A stretch of 48,274 nt of DNA from an uncultured bacterium (GTDB taxonomy: Bacteria; Cyanobacteriota; Vampirovibrionia; Gastranaerophilales; Gastranaerophilaceae), in assembly GCA_902774905.1 (NCBI GenBank), contig CACYKF010000017.1, positions 1 to 48,274 on the forward strand. The letters run 5' to 3'. The notes under the pieces were generated by a model, which ran no database searches, was not told the DNA's origin, and saw only the letters and a program-made list of their open reading frames with translations. The translations under genes were made by a program, and so were the position numbers. Shown in pieces: positions 15,818-23,599 of the stretch. Numbering within the stretch: the stretch's first letter is position 1; each line of letters starts with the position of its first letter.

Positions 15818-17866
15818 CTATTCGCCCGCCAAACCTAAAACTCTGACAAATTCACTTACTGTTGTGTGTCCCTGAAGAATATGTGACAAACAAGAATTGC
15901 TTAAAGTATTCATACCATGGTCAACAGCACATTCCTCAATTTCCAAATCATGCGCCCCCTGCGCAATAAGTTTTTTAATTTCTTTTGTTATAGGCATAAT
16001 TTCATAAATACCCAAACGCCCCCTGTAACCGGTGAAATTACAGTGGTTACAACCAGTTGCTCTGTATATTGGAGTTTTCATAAGTTTTTCAATTTCATCT
16101 TCATCAAGGGTTACTTTCATTGCTTCTTCTCTTGTGCAATGGTATTCTGTTTTACAATCATCACACAATCTTCTTACAAGACGCTGTGCAATTACCCCTG
16201 ATAATGTTGAAGATACAAGATAGTCTTTCGCACCCATTTCAATTAAACGAGTAACAGTTGCAGCCGCAGAATTGGTGTGAATCGTACTTAATACAAGGTG
16301 ACCTGTCAATGCGGCGGAAATAGCCGTTTCTAATGTTTCATAGTCACGAATTTCACCGATTAATATAATATCAGGGTCTTGACGCAAAATTGCTCTCATA
16401 CAAGAAGCAAAAGTAATGCCTGCCTTTACATTGACCTGAGACTGGTTAATACCGTCAAGTTTAATTTCTATCGGGTCTTCAATCGTAGTAATATTAACAG
16501 ATTCATCATTCAAACTTTTCAAAATAGAATAAAGAGTCGTCGTTTTACCTGAACCTGTAGGACCTGAAGTTAAAATAATTCCGTTCGGACAAGATACCAT
16601 TTTGGTAATTTCTTCCAAATCACTCGAATTTGCACCGACAAGTTTAATTTGCTTATCTTCCGATTTTAAACTTACAGCCGGCGCTAAAATACGAATTACA
16701 ACCTTTTCTTTTCCTGATACAGGCAGAGTATTGATACGAAAATCATAATTCGTATCTTTGTACGGCATAGTAAAAGTACCATCCTGAGGTCGTCTTTGCT
16801 CTGCAATATTCATTCTTGACATAACTTTAAAACGGGTAATAACAGAAGATTCTGCCTTATCAGGAATATCAATAGTTTTCTGAAGAATACCATCTTTTCT
16901 GTATCGTACAATATAACCATTAAGTCGAGGTTCTATGTGAATATCGGAAACTTTATTATCTATAGCATTTGTAATAATCTGATTAACAAATTTTGCAACC
17001 GTTCCTGTAGAATCAAGAAGTTCTGCATCAAGTTGGTCTGACAAACTTGCTTCAGCCTCAGATTCAATTGTTTCTGTCTTAATCTGTTCAAGAATTCTTT
17101 CAGTTTGCTTCTTTCTTTTTGAGAAAAATACTTCCAAGGAATTGTTGAACTCATAATGAGTCATCAAAAGTTGGCGGGGATTTTGCCCTGTTATATAAAT
17201 AATCGCTTTTAAAATATCTTGTTTTAACGGTTTTAATACCCCGACAGTTAAGACTCTGCCATCAGAAGATATTGGTATAACTGAATTAGTACGGATAAAA
17301 TCTTCAGGCAAAATATTGATAAAATTCTTTTGGTCCTGTAATTGCTCTGAAGATACAAGTTTATAACCTGTTTGTTCTCCTAAAGTCTTTTTTAAATCAG
17401 AAAGAGTAATATAACCCATTTCGTACAGAGTAGAACCTATAGGAGCATTGGAGCGCTTTGATTCCGCAAGAGCATCATCTAATTGTTCCTGCGTAATCAA
17501 GCCTTTTTTAACAAACAATTCACCAAGCATACCACCGACAGGTTCAGATACCATGACAGGAGCATCTTTCTTTTGGGGTACTTTTGGCAAATCTTCATCT
17601 ATCTTATTTTCTTCAACAAAACCGCTTAATAATTCGCGTAAATCATCATCACCGCCAACAGGCATAAATCTTATCGGATTAGGATAATATCTTTTTAACA
17701 ACTGACTTATCCTATCCATATTAGATTTTTTTGAAACAGCAACAAACAACTGACCCTGACGAATACTGACGGGCACAAATTTCATTTTGCTCATCGAACT
17801 TTTGTCAACTTTGTCAATTATAGATTTATCTATACTGTTTTTTATTCTTGAAATAACTTCGTTCAT
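15818..17866 (-). CDS. pilB: Type IV pilus / type II secretion assembly ATPase
   Basis: PilB/GspE family ATPase that drives pilin polymerisation from the cytoplasm. Order: an MshEN-type N-terminal domain (GGMLGELFVKKGLITQEQLDDALAE), a second N2-like part, then the RecA-like core with Walker A GPTGSGKTTTLYS, Asp box, Walker B (ILIGEIRDYETLETAISAALTGH) and His box (STIHTNSAAA). A tetracysteine zinc site follows (CDDCKTEYHC ... CNHC), typical of the assembly rather than the retraction ATPase. I chose the ATG at 17866 (682 residues); a TTG at 17887 directly after the secretin stop is also possible. Neither has a clear ribosome site. Confidence 0.95.
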   Translation of the reverse strand: MNEVISRIKNSIDKSIIDKVDKSSMSKMKFVPVSIRQGQLFVAVSKKSNMDRISQLLKRYYPNPIRFMPVGGDDDLRELLSGFVEENKIDEDLPKVPQKKDAPVMVSEPVGGMLGELFVKKGLITQEQLDDALAESKRSNAPIGSTLYEMGYITLSDLKKTLGEQTGYKLVSSEQLQDQKNFINILPEDFIRTNSVIPISSDGRVLTVGVLKPLKQDILKAIIYITGQNPRQLLMTHYEFNNSLEVFFSKRKKQTERILEQIKTETIESEAEASLSDQLDAELLDSTGTVAKFVNQIITNAIDNKVSDIHIEPRLNGYIVRYRKDGILQKTIDIPDKAESSVITRFKVMSRMNIAEQRRPQDGTFTMPYKDTNYDFRINTLPVSGKEKVVIRILAPAVSLKSEDKQIKLVGANSSDLEEITKMVSCPNGIILTSGPTGSGKTTTLYSILKSLNDESVNITTIEDPIEIKLDGINQSQVNVKAGITFASCMRAILRQDPDIILIGEIRDYETLETAISAALTGHLVLSTIHTNSAAATVTRLIEMGAKDYLVSSTLSGVIAQRLVRRLCDDCKTEYHCTREEAMKVTLDEDEIEKLMKTPIYRATGCNHCNFTGYRGRLGIYEIMPITKEIKKLIAQGAHDLEIEECAVDHGMNTLSNSCLSHILQGHTTVSEFVRVLGLAGE

Positions 17867-17887
17867 TGATTTTGTTTGATTAAACAA

Positions 17888-19753
17888 TTACAAATCCAAA
17901 TTTGTGATTTCGGCTGCATCTTCCGTATCAACAATAATTTGAGGTGTAATCATTATAACCATTTCTTCCTTAGATCTTTCTGTACCCGTACTTCTAAAGA
18001 ACATACCTATAAAAGGTAAATCCCCGAGAAACGGAATTTTGCTGACATTTTTAGTTTCAACTTCCTGTATCATACCACCAATAATTAAAGTTTCACCATC
18101 TTTGATTCTTATACCTTTTAAGGTTAAGTTTCTTCTTTGAAGCAAAGTAGCAGCAAGGTCACGCTGACCTTCAACTTCACCATCAGTGTATAACTGGCCT
18201 GCAATAGTACTGTAATCAGGATTAATATCCAAAGTAACATAACCGTCAGGACTGATAAACGGAGTAATCGTAACTTTTATACCGTTATCATTTTGAATAT
18301 CATAATCTTTTTGAACCTGTGAAGAACCTGTACCAGTTGAATCCAAATATTGTGATGTAACTTTTGCGACATAATCCGATGTCAAGTCAATAACAGATTG
18401 CTGACCGTTTGTGATAAGGATACGAGGATTAGCAAGAACTCTGCCTTTATTGTTTTCGACCAAATAATTGATGGTCCAAATCAACTGAGGAGAACCGCTC
18501 CACTGTCCGTAAGATATATCACCGGTATCATCTTTTGAGGTTGAAGAACCGGAAGAACCTTTGGCCTGTTCACTAAAGCCATGACCTGCAAAGAAAATCG
18601 GATAATATTTCCCCCCGCCTGAACTTGCGGTTCTTATACCGTTTGAAGCATTAAAGGAAATATTTTTGCTCATATATTGCCAAGTGTTATCAAAAGACTT
18701 ACTGCCGCTTTCAGACAATGAAATAATCTGAACTTCAAGATATGCCTGAGGTGCTTTCAAATCATTTGCCGCAATATAATCTTTAATCATTTCAAGTTGA
18801 GTCGGAGAACCGCCAATAACCTGAACCATACCAATAGACGGGAAATATGAAACAGTCATATTTTTAAACGGCAAAGAAGCCATATCTTCGGCATTTGCTT
18901 TTTGTTCAACCGAACACAATAATTTCCCTCCGCCAATTGAAAGACCGCCGGATTCACCACCCCCGCCAAAGGAATCTGATGCAAATCCTGTCGGAACTCC
19001 GGCCGCACCACCTGTTGAACCTTCTCCGTTACTCATAAATGACGGAATTAATGTAGAACAAATAAGTCCTGCCATTTCTGCAGGAGTAACATGGTTTACC
19101 TTATAATTGGTTATCGGAGGTTTTTTATCAAATTGGTCAATAATTTTTTGCGCCATCAAAGCATCTTCACGAGTGCCCATGACAATTAATTCATTATTTG
19201 CAGGGTTTGTTGTTACAACAGGTTTAGAAGATACTCCCGGGCTTATACTCTTTTTGGTAAAAATACTTTTATTCAAAAAGTCTGCAATCGATGCCGCACT
19301 CACATATTTGACAGGAACTATAATAATATCTTTTGAACCTGCACCCATATCGACATCTTCATCATCACCACTTGTGATAATCATTGTATTACCCTGAATA
19401 CCATATTTAAGTTTTTGAGTTGTTACAACAAGACTCAAAGCCTTTTGCAAAGTCACATTAACCAAATCCATCGTAACTTTGCCGCTGACATCCTGAGCGA
19501 ATATTATATTCATACCTGCCTGATCGGCAAACATTCTCAAGACCTGCATAACATCTGCATCACGAAGACTGAGATTTACAAGTGAATCCGCATTTTGAAT
19601 TTGCGTATCAGAATTGATATCCATTGATGTAATAGGTTGTTGAGAACGAATTACAGGTGAATCCTGCGCCAGAGCAACAGATGATGCCCCCATAACCGCG
19701 AATGACAAAATCATTACACTTGCAACAAATTTTTCTCTGATTTTATTTTTCAT
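17888..19753 (-). CDS. pilQ: Secretin (outer-membrane pore), PilQ/GspD family
   Basis: 621 residues with a Sec signal (ends ...SSVALA-QD, about residue 29). A secretin/TonB short N-terminal domain (LSLRDADVMQVLRMFADQAGMNIIF) is at about 60-130, an N1-type domain (IIIVPVKYVSAASIADFLNK) at about 140-215, and a Gly/Ser-rich linker at about 245-275. The C-terminal secretin domain ends in the family signature GGMIQEVETKNVSKIPFLGDLPFIGMFF. It should form the outer-membrane gate for the pilus. An outer membrane is therefore implied. AGGAGCAGAT precedes the ATG. Confidence 0.94.
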   Translation of the reverse strand: MKNKIREKFVASVMILSFAVMGASSVALAQDSPVIRSQQPITSMDINSDTQIQNADSLVNLSLRDADVMQVLRMFADQAGMNIIFAQDVSGKVTMDLVNVTLQKALSLVVTTQKLKYGIQGNTMIITSGDDEDVDMGAGSKDIIIVPVKYVSAASIADFLNKSIFTKKSISPGVSSKPVVTTNPANNELIVMGTREDALMAQKIIDQFDKKPPITNYKVNHVTPAEMAGLICSTLIPSFMSNGEGSTGGAAGVPTGFASDSFGGGGESGGLSIGGGKLLCSVEQKANAEDMASLPFKNMTVSYFPSIGMVQVIGGSPTQLEMIKDYIAANDLKAPQAYLEVQIISLSESGSKSFDNTWQYMSKNISFNASNGIRTASSGGGKYYPIFFAGHGFSEQAKGSSGSSTSKDDTGDISYGQWSGSPQLIWTINYLVENNKGRVLANPRILITNGQQSVIDLTSDYVAKVTSQYLDSTGTGSSQVQKDYDIQNDNGIKVTITPFISPDGYVTLDINPDYSTIAGQLYTDGEVEGQRDLAATLLQRRNLTLKGIRIKDGETLIIGGMIQEVETKNVSKIPFLGDLPFIGMFFRSTGTERSKEEMVIMITPQIIVDTEDAAEITNLDL

Positions 19754-19776
19754 ATCTGCTCCTGATTGATTATTGT

Positions 19777-20502
19777 TTAAATTTTCCTTCCGCCAAATCT
19801 TTCTTTCAAATTATATATATCAGTCTGATTGGTTTCTATACCGTCTTTTGTAAATAATTCTCCGATAGCCGCCGAATAAACATTTGAACCCATTGCAGCA
19901 GTCACCCAAGTCGGAGTAATTTTTACAACCTTATATTCCTGACCGATAATTTTATCTCCCGGTCTTACAAGATAATCTCTGTTATCCACATTAATAATCG
20001 CTGACGGGCTTTTTGTATTAAACATAATTCCAACAACTTTGGTTCTTGTAATTTTCGCTGCAACTGAACCCGTATCAAGCGCCGTAGGCGGAACAGGAAG
20101 ATTAAAACTATACGGACTTATATCGTCTTGCTCTCTCACTCTGTAATTCTGAAGATTTTTCAGTTTCAGAATTTTTGCATTTTTTGCGTTTGCCTCAGCA
20201 ATTGCAGAATTGCGGGCTTTTTCATACTCAATCATCTCGTTATACGGCATAAACGGATTACTGCGACCGATTGTCGTAACATCATAAGATATCATATTGT
20301 CAGGCAAATCATCATCCTCAACATCAATATTTACGGACTTATGCGGTTCAGGATTTGTATTATTTACCTTTGGTACGGGCGGTAACGGCTTTTGCGGTTC
20401 TTCCTTTTGAGGAACACAACCGCTTATACAAAACGATAATAAAATTACCGCAACGACAAGCCCTAATATGTTTCCTATTTTATTGTTAAATAATCTTCTC
20501 AT
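19777..20502 (-). CDS. PilP-like pilus assembly lipoprotein
   Basis: 241 residues from the ATG at 20502 (a TTG 12 nt upstream is the alternative). A hydrophobic segment ends in a lipobox-like CISGC, followed by a Pro-rich tether (KPLPPVPKVNNTNPEP). The mid part has GRSNPFMPY, and the C-terminal part (VVGIMFNTKSPSAIINVDNRDYLVRPGDKIIG) has the beta-rich pattern of PilP / GspC homology regions, which dock on the secretin. Being the first gene, 23 nt before the secretin gene, supports this. PilM, PilN and PilO are not in the window. Assignment is by context and pattern. Confidence 0.7.
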   Translation of the reverse strand: MRRLFNNKIGNILGLVVAVILLSFCISGCVPQKEEPQKPLPPVPKVNNTNPEPHKSVNIDVEDDDLPDNMISYDVTTIGRSNPFMPYNEMIEYEKARNSAIAEANAKNAKILKLKNLQNYRVREQDDISPYSFNLPVPPTALDTGSVAAKITRTKVVGIMFNTKSPSAIINVDNRDYLVRPGDKIIGQEYKVVKITPTWVTAAMGSNVYSAAIGELFTKDGIETNQTDIYNLKERFGGRKI

Positions 20503-20570
20503 CTTACCCGTCAAGTCTTTATTTTGGGAATTATTTATCTACAATCCGACAAATAACCACTCTAACACTA

Positions 20571-20599
20571 ATAATACCATAAGTGCAGATATAGGGCAA
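20571..20599 (-). promoter_or_regulatory. Candidate promoter of the pilus operon
   Basis: Minus strand TTGCCC (20594-20599), 17-nt spacer, TATTAT (20571-20576). Start would be near 20564, giving a leader of about 60 nt before the PilP-like gene. The same hexamer pair type precedes the secreted protein gene at 9247. Confidence 0.55.
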
Positions 20600-20783
20600 A
20601 ATTACACACAATAATCATATATTTGATGTAGATTGGTCGTAAATTCAATTATAATAAGTGTTTTAAAAATTTATATTTTGTAACACTTTATAATTTATAA
20701 AAAATTTCAATCCACAGATTGAGCAAAACAATAATTAATAAATCATTGTTATTTTTTTATCAGCGAATAACATTAATTTGATT

Positions 20784-22124
20784 ATGGATTGTAAAAAAGT
20801 ATCTGATACATTACCCTTTAAGGGATTAAATATATATAATTCAACAGCCTATGTGCAAAATCATACCCTCATAAACAGAGGAATTACAACACTTGGCGGA
20901 AGCACCGTTCCGCAATGTATTATGTCGAATAACAAATATGAAGCACAAGAGCGTGCATTGATGGGCGGAATATATTTTGTTGCATCATATCTTACTCCCA
21001 TTTTACTCATTCCGCTTTATAATAAACATTTCCTGAAAAATAAGGGAATAATAAAGTCGTTGCAAGGGGCAGAAAAGAAAATTATTCAGGTATCAAAAAA
21101 ATACCTTACACCTGATGCTGATTTAAAAGAAGGTTTAGAAAAAACTGCAAAAATTTTTGACAAAAAAGCAGGGACAAATGAACATCAAAAAGCATTTGAA
21201 GAAATTTACAAAAGATATAATAATCCTGAAAAATTAAAAAAAGATTTACTCTCAGTCCACGAAAAAGTCCTGATGACAGATTTTATCACAACAGGTGCGA
21301 TGTGGTCGGCAATCCCCTGGATTGCGACAGAATATACTCAAATGCGAACCAAACGAAAAGATTTTTCGGCAGGTTTTGAACTAAAAAAAGATAATTCAAA
21401 ATCTGATGAAGAATTTAAAAAATCAAAACTCAAAAAACTTGCCTGGAATATTGCATTTTCGGTTATTCCCGGAATACTTTTTGCAAAAACGGTAACAAAA
21501 GGATTATCCTTTTCTTTAAAAAGTCCTCCCCTTGAGGGAGGACCGAAATCTTTGATTTCGAAGTGGGGATACAAAAAAATTGCAAATAATCCGCAAAATT
21601 TTGACTATACTTCAGGAACAAATATGTCGAAAACAATTTATGCAGCCATTTGGATTTTATCAAGTTTCCCTGCAAAACTAATATCTTCAAGAGATACAAA
21701 TGAACGAAAAGACAGGGCATTAAGAGATATCGGTCTGTTTACGATGTTTTTTGGCGGAGATTTCCTAATTAATAACATCGCAGGAAGAATTGCAGACAAA
21801 ATCTTCGGAACAAAAATTATGAATGACAACGGGAAAAAGTTGAATTTCTTACAAAAATTTAAAATGCCGTTAAGAAATTTCAAAACTTTAGACGAAGTAA
21901 AAGACATACCTCCTGAAATATTAAAGAAAACAAAAAATATCGGAGCCGGTTTGTATTGGTTCTCATTACTTACAAACACCGCACTAATTGGATTTGCATT
22001 ACCAAAAGTTTTAAACAAGTTTCTGCGCCATAATATTGAAAAAGAAAAGGAGCAGGAGTTAAATAAACAAACACCTGCATTCAAAGGCAAAGTTACCATG
22101 GAGGAGTTTGTAAAAAAATTATAA
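20784..22124 (+). CDS. Unknown membrane-associated protein with F-x-G tags at both ends
   Basis: 446 residues from the ATG at 20784 (a TTG 6 nt upstream is in frame). I do not recognise a family. Hydrophobic segments at about 55-80 (GIYFVASYLTPILLIPLY), 168-186, 216-237, 288-305, 320-340 and 395-415 suggest a multi-pass or membrane-embedded protein, with charged stretches between. Residues 12-14 are FKG and a second FKG lies near the C-terminus (TPAFKGK). Nucleotides 21523-21570 are a palindromic repeat read in frame, adding about 16 foreign residues (SPPLEGGPKSLISKWG). No ribosome site is visible. Confidence 0.7.
   Translation: MDCKKVSDTLPFKGLNIYNSTAYVQNHTLINRGITTLGGSTVPQCIMSNNKYEAQERALMGGIYFVASYLTPILLIPLYNKHFLKNKGIIKSLQGAEKKIIQVSKKYLTPDADLKEGLEKTAKIFDKKAGTNEHQKAFEEIYKRYNNPEKLKKDLLSVHEKVLMTDFITTGAMWSAIPWIATEYTQMRTKRKDFSAGFELKKDNSKSDEEFKKSKLKKLAWNIAFSVIPGILFAKTVTKGLSFSLKSPPLEGGPKSLISKWGYKKIANNPQNFDYTSGTNMSKTIYAAIWILSSFPAKLISSRDTNERKDRALRDIGLFTMFFGGDFLINNIAGRIADKIFGTKIMNDNGKKLNFLQKFKMPLRNFKTLDEVKDIPPEILKKTKNIGAGLYWFSLLTNTALIGFALPKVLNKFLRHNIEKEKEQELNKQTPAFKGKVTMEEFVKKL
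21523..21570. repeat. CTCCC-type palindromic repeat inside the gene at 20784
   Basis: Two perfect hairpins in a row: GTCCTCCC-CTTGA-GGGAGGAC and CGAAATC-TTT-GATTTCG, then AAGTGGGGA. Intergenic relatives are at 29995-30027 (CCTCCCC/GGGGAGG then GGTGGGG). The length is a multiple of three and keeps the frame open. Confidence 0.7.
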
Positions 22125-22288
22125 ATATTATTTTTAGTGACTTACCCCATTTTTAACAAATATACACAAACCGCTTGCAAATAAAATGTTTTCATACTAT
22201 TATAAATTTACACAGCCGAAATAGGCTTTGGTATGCCTATGAAGCGAAGTTATCGTAGGTTTGGGTTTTAAATCCGAAAGTAAACTTT

Positions 22289-22330
22289 CCCTCTGCCATT
22301 GAAAGAGGGTGCCCACAGGGCGGGTGAGGG
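22289..22330. repeat. CCCTC-type repeat in the rpmI leader
   Basis: CCCTCT...AGAGGG hairpin followed by GGGCGGGTGAGGG, the same ending as the element at 29701-29777. It lies 35 nt before the rpmI start and would be in its 5' leader. Confidence 0.6.
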
Positions 22331-22364
22331 TTAAAAATCCGACACAAGAAAAAGGAGAAACGAA

Positions 22365-22574
22365 ATGCCAAAATTAAAAACACACAGAGCCGCAGCAAAA
22401 CGCTATAAAGTTACTGCAAGCGGTAAAATTATGAAAAGACAAGCAGGCATCGGCCACTTGCTCCAACACAAATCAGCATCAAGAAAACGCAGAATTTTCA
22501 AGATGGTTGAGGTTTCTGAGTCACATGTAGCACTGGTATCTAAAGAGTTACCATACAAGAAGTATTCAAGATAG
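22365..22574 (+). CDS. rpmI: Ribosomal protein bL35
   Basis: A 69-residue, highly basic protein with the bL35 pattern: MPKLKTHRAAAKRYKVTASGKIMK at the start, then GIGHLLQHKSASRKRR. It is part of the large ribosomal subunit and sits in the usual pair with rplT. The AAAAGGAG ribosome site is 7 nt upstream. infC, often the first gene of this operon, is not upstream; the 240-nt leader instead contains a palindromic repeat. Confidence 0.97.
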   Translation: MPKLKTHRAAAKRYKVTASGKIMKRQAGIGHLLQHKSASRKRRIFKMVEVSESHVALVSKELPYKKYSR

Positions 22575-22585
22575 GAGCATAAAAA

Positions 22586-22930
22586 ATGAGAATTAGACGC
22601 AGTAGTGCCGGTGTCAGAAGACACAAAAAAATATTAAAACTTGCTAAAGGCTTTATCGGAGCAAGATCAAGAATTTTCAAAGTTGCAAATATCGCTGTAA
22701 TGAAAGCACTTAAATATGCTTACAGAGACAGACGCACCACAAAACGCAACATGAGAAGATTATGGATTGTAAGAATCAATGCAGCAGTAAGACAACGCGG
22801 TATGAGTTATTCAAAATTCGTAAACGCTTGCAAAAAAGCAAATGTTGTTGTAAACAGAAAAATGCTTGCTGATATGGCTGTAAGAGATTCTGAAGCATTT
22901 GATGTAATTTTTGAAACAGTTTCAAAATAA
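22586..22930 (+). CDS. rplT: Ribosomal protein bL20
   Basis: 114 residues, basic, with the bL20 pattern (RRHKKILKLAKGFIGARSRIFKVANIAVMKALKYAYRDRR and NAAVRQRGMSYSKF). It is required early in 50S assembly and, in other bacteria, represses its own operon by binding the leader. The gene starts 11 nt after rpmI with GGAGCATAAAAA upstream. A strong terminator follows at 22965. Confidence 0.97.
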   Translation: MRIRRSSAGVRRHKKILKLAKGFIGARSRIFKVANIAVMKALKYAYRDRRTTKRNMRRLWIVRINAAVRQRGMSYSKFVNACKKANVVVNRKMLADMAVRDSEAFDVIFETVSK

Positions 22931-22964
22931 TTGCGTTAAAGAAATATTATAAAAACAGAAAATT

Positions 22965-23003
22965 AAAAGCGGGAATTTTGTTAAAAACAAAATTCCCGCT
23001 TTT
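22965..23003 (+). terminator. Rho-independent terminator after rplT
   Basis: Perfect 18-bp stem (AAAAGCGGGAATTTTGTT / AACAAAATTCCCGCTTTT) with a 3-nt loop and a T run. Nearly the same stem recurs after the acetyl-CoA synthetase gene (29921-29956), each followed within 10 nt by a GTCAGGCAATTGCCTGAC-like palindrome. Confidence 0.92.
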
Positions 23004-23008
23004 TAAGT

Positions 23009-23032
23009 GTCAGACAATTGCCTGACATACAA
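23009..23032. repeat. TGCCTGAC-TACAA palindrome, copy 1
   Basis: GTCAGACAATTGCCTGAC (one mismatch from a perfect palindrome) followed by ATACAA. Copies with the same layout are at 29963-29986 and 34071-34095. Confidence 0.65.
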
Positions 23033-23044
23033 ACTCACTAAAAT

Positions 23045-23158
23045 TTATAGCATCATTAAAGCAATTGTCATTAAAGCAACATGTCCAATACAAAATAATA
23101 CAAATGCTAAAAGAATAAATAATAAAGTTTTTTTGTAGTTTTTAAATAAGTTTTCCAT
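23045..23158 (-). CDS. Small single-pass membrane protein (37 residues)
   Basis: Open frame from ATG 23158 to TAA at 23047-23045. The product begins MENLFKNYKK, then has a hydrophobic helix (TLLFILLAFVLFCIGHVALM) to the end, a tail-anchored or single-pass layout. TATAAT lies exactly 6 nt before the ATG with TTGATT 16 nt further up, matching the leaderless promoters elsewhere in the window. No Shine-Dalgarno is present. Being so short, it needs conservation or expression to confirm. Confidence 0.5.
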   Translation of the reverse strand: MENLFKNYKKTLLFILLAFVLFCIGHVALMTIALMML

Positions 23159-23164
23159 ACTTTA

Positions 23165-23192
23165 ATTATAGCAGATTTTTAGGGAAAATCAA
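23165..23192 (-). promoter_or_regulatory. Leaderless-type promoter of the 37-residue gene
   Basis: Minus strand TTGATT (23187-23192), 16-nt spacer, perfect TATAAT (23165-23170), then 6 nt to the ATG at 23158. Confidence 0.55.
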
Positions 23193-23209
23193 ATGGCAAA
23201 AAGAAATAT

Positions 23210-23265
23210 GTAAGTTGGGCTTTCAGCCCAACAAATAAAATGTTGGGGTAGAAACCCCAACTTAC
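23210..23265. repeat. GTAAG double-hairpin element, copy 2
   Basis: Full 56-bp copy, same double-hairpin layout and terminal inverted repeats as the element at 10952; the linker is AAATAAAAT. Confidence 0.92.
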
Positions 23266-23355
23266 TTATTTGGGTTAATCAAGAAGGAAAAATCAAAACC
23301 CATCCCTGCCCCTTCCCTATATTGGGAAGGGAAATTACACAATTTTATCCGTTTT

Positions 23356-23506
23356 GTCATTCCGAATTTATTTCGGAATCTCCTACTGAACACTCTTGAA
23401 TTTGATTAATAAGGAGATTCTGAAACAATCCGGGCGCTTTGCGCCTGCGCATACAGGGTCACACGACTCGTTCCTCGTCGGTTCCCTTTGTAAAGTTCAG
23501 GGTGAC
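23356..23506. repeat. GTCATTC element, copy 1, with another repeat inserted in it
   Basis: Starts GTCATTCCGAATTTATTTC and ends GTTCAGGGTGAC, as in the copy at 40033-40118. Between TGAAACAA and GTTCAGG about 66 extra bases (23429-23494) appear. Their inner part, 23445-23493, is close to the reverse complement of the 106-bp element at 29815-29920 (GACGAGGAACGAGTCGTGTG, CCTGTATGCG). Confidence 0.8.
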
Positions 23507-23585
23507 AAACACAAGGATAAGACTTATTTCGACAATATATTACCCATTCCCCCTGATAGAACAGAAAATTTTTATGTATTTTTAT

Positions 23586-23593
23586 GCTAAAAT
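23586..23593 (+). promoter_or_regulatory. Extended -10 promoter of the MATE gene, leaderless type
   Basis: TATGCTAAAAT: a TG one base before TAAAAT (23588-23593), then exactly 6 nt to the ATG at 23600. No convincing -35 and no ribosome site. Confidence 0.5.
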
Positions 23594-23599
23594 TTTATT

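Larger units (their letters stand above)
23266..23599. repeat. Gene-free stretch with a hairpin and a nested composite repeat
   Basis: No credible gene. It holds a CCCTTCCC-TATATT-GGGAAGGG hairpin (23310-23331) and a GTCATTC-type element (23356-23506) that is interrupted by a piece of another repeat family at 23429-23494. The end contains the MATE gene's extended -10. Confidence 0.75.
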
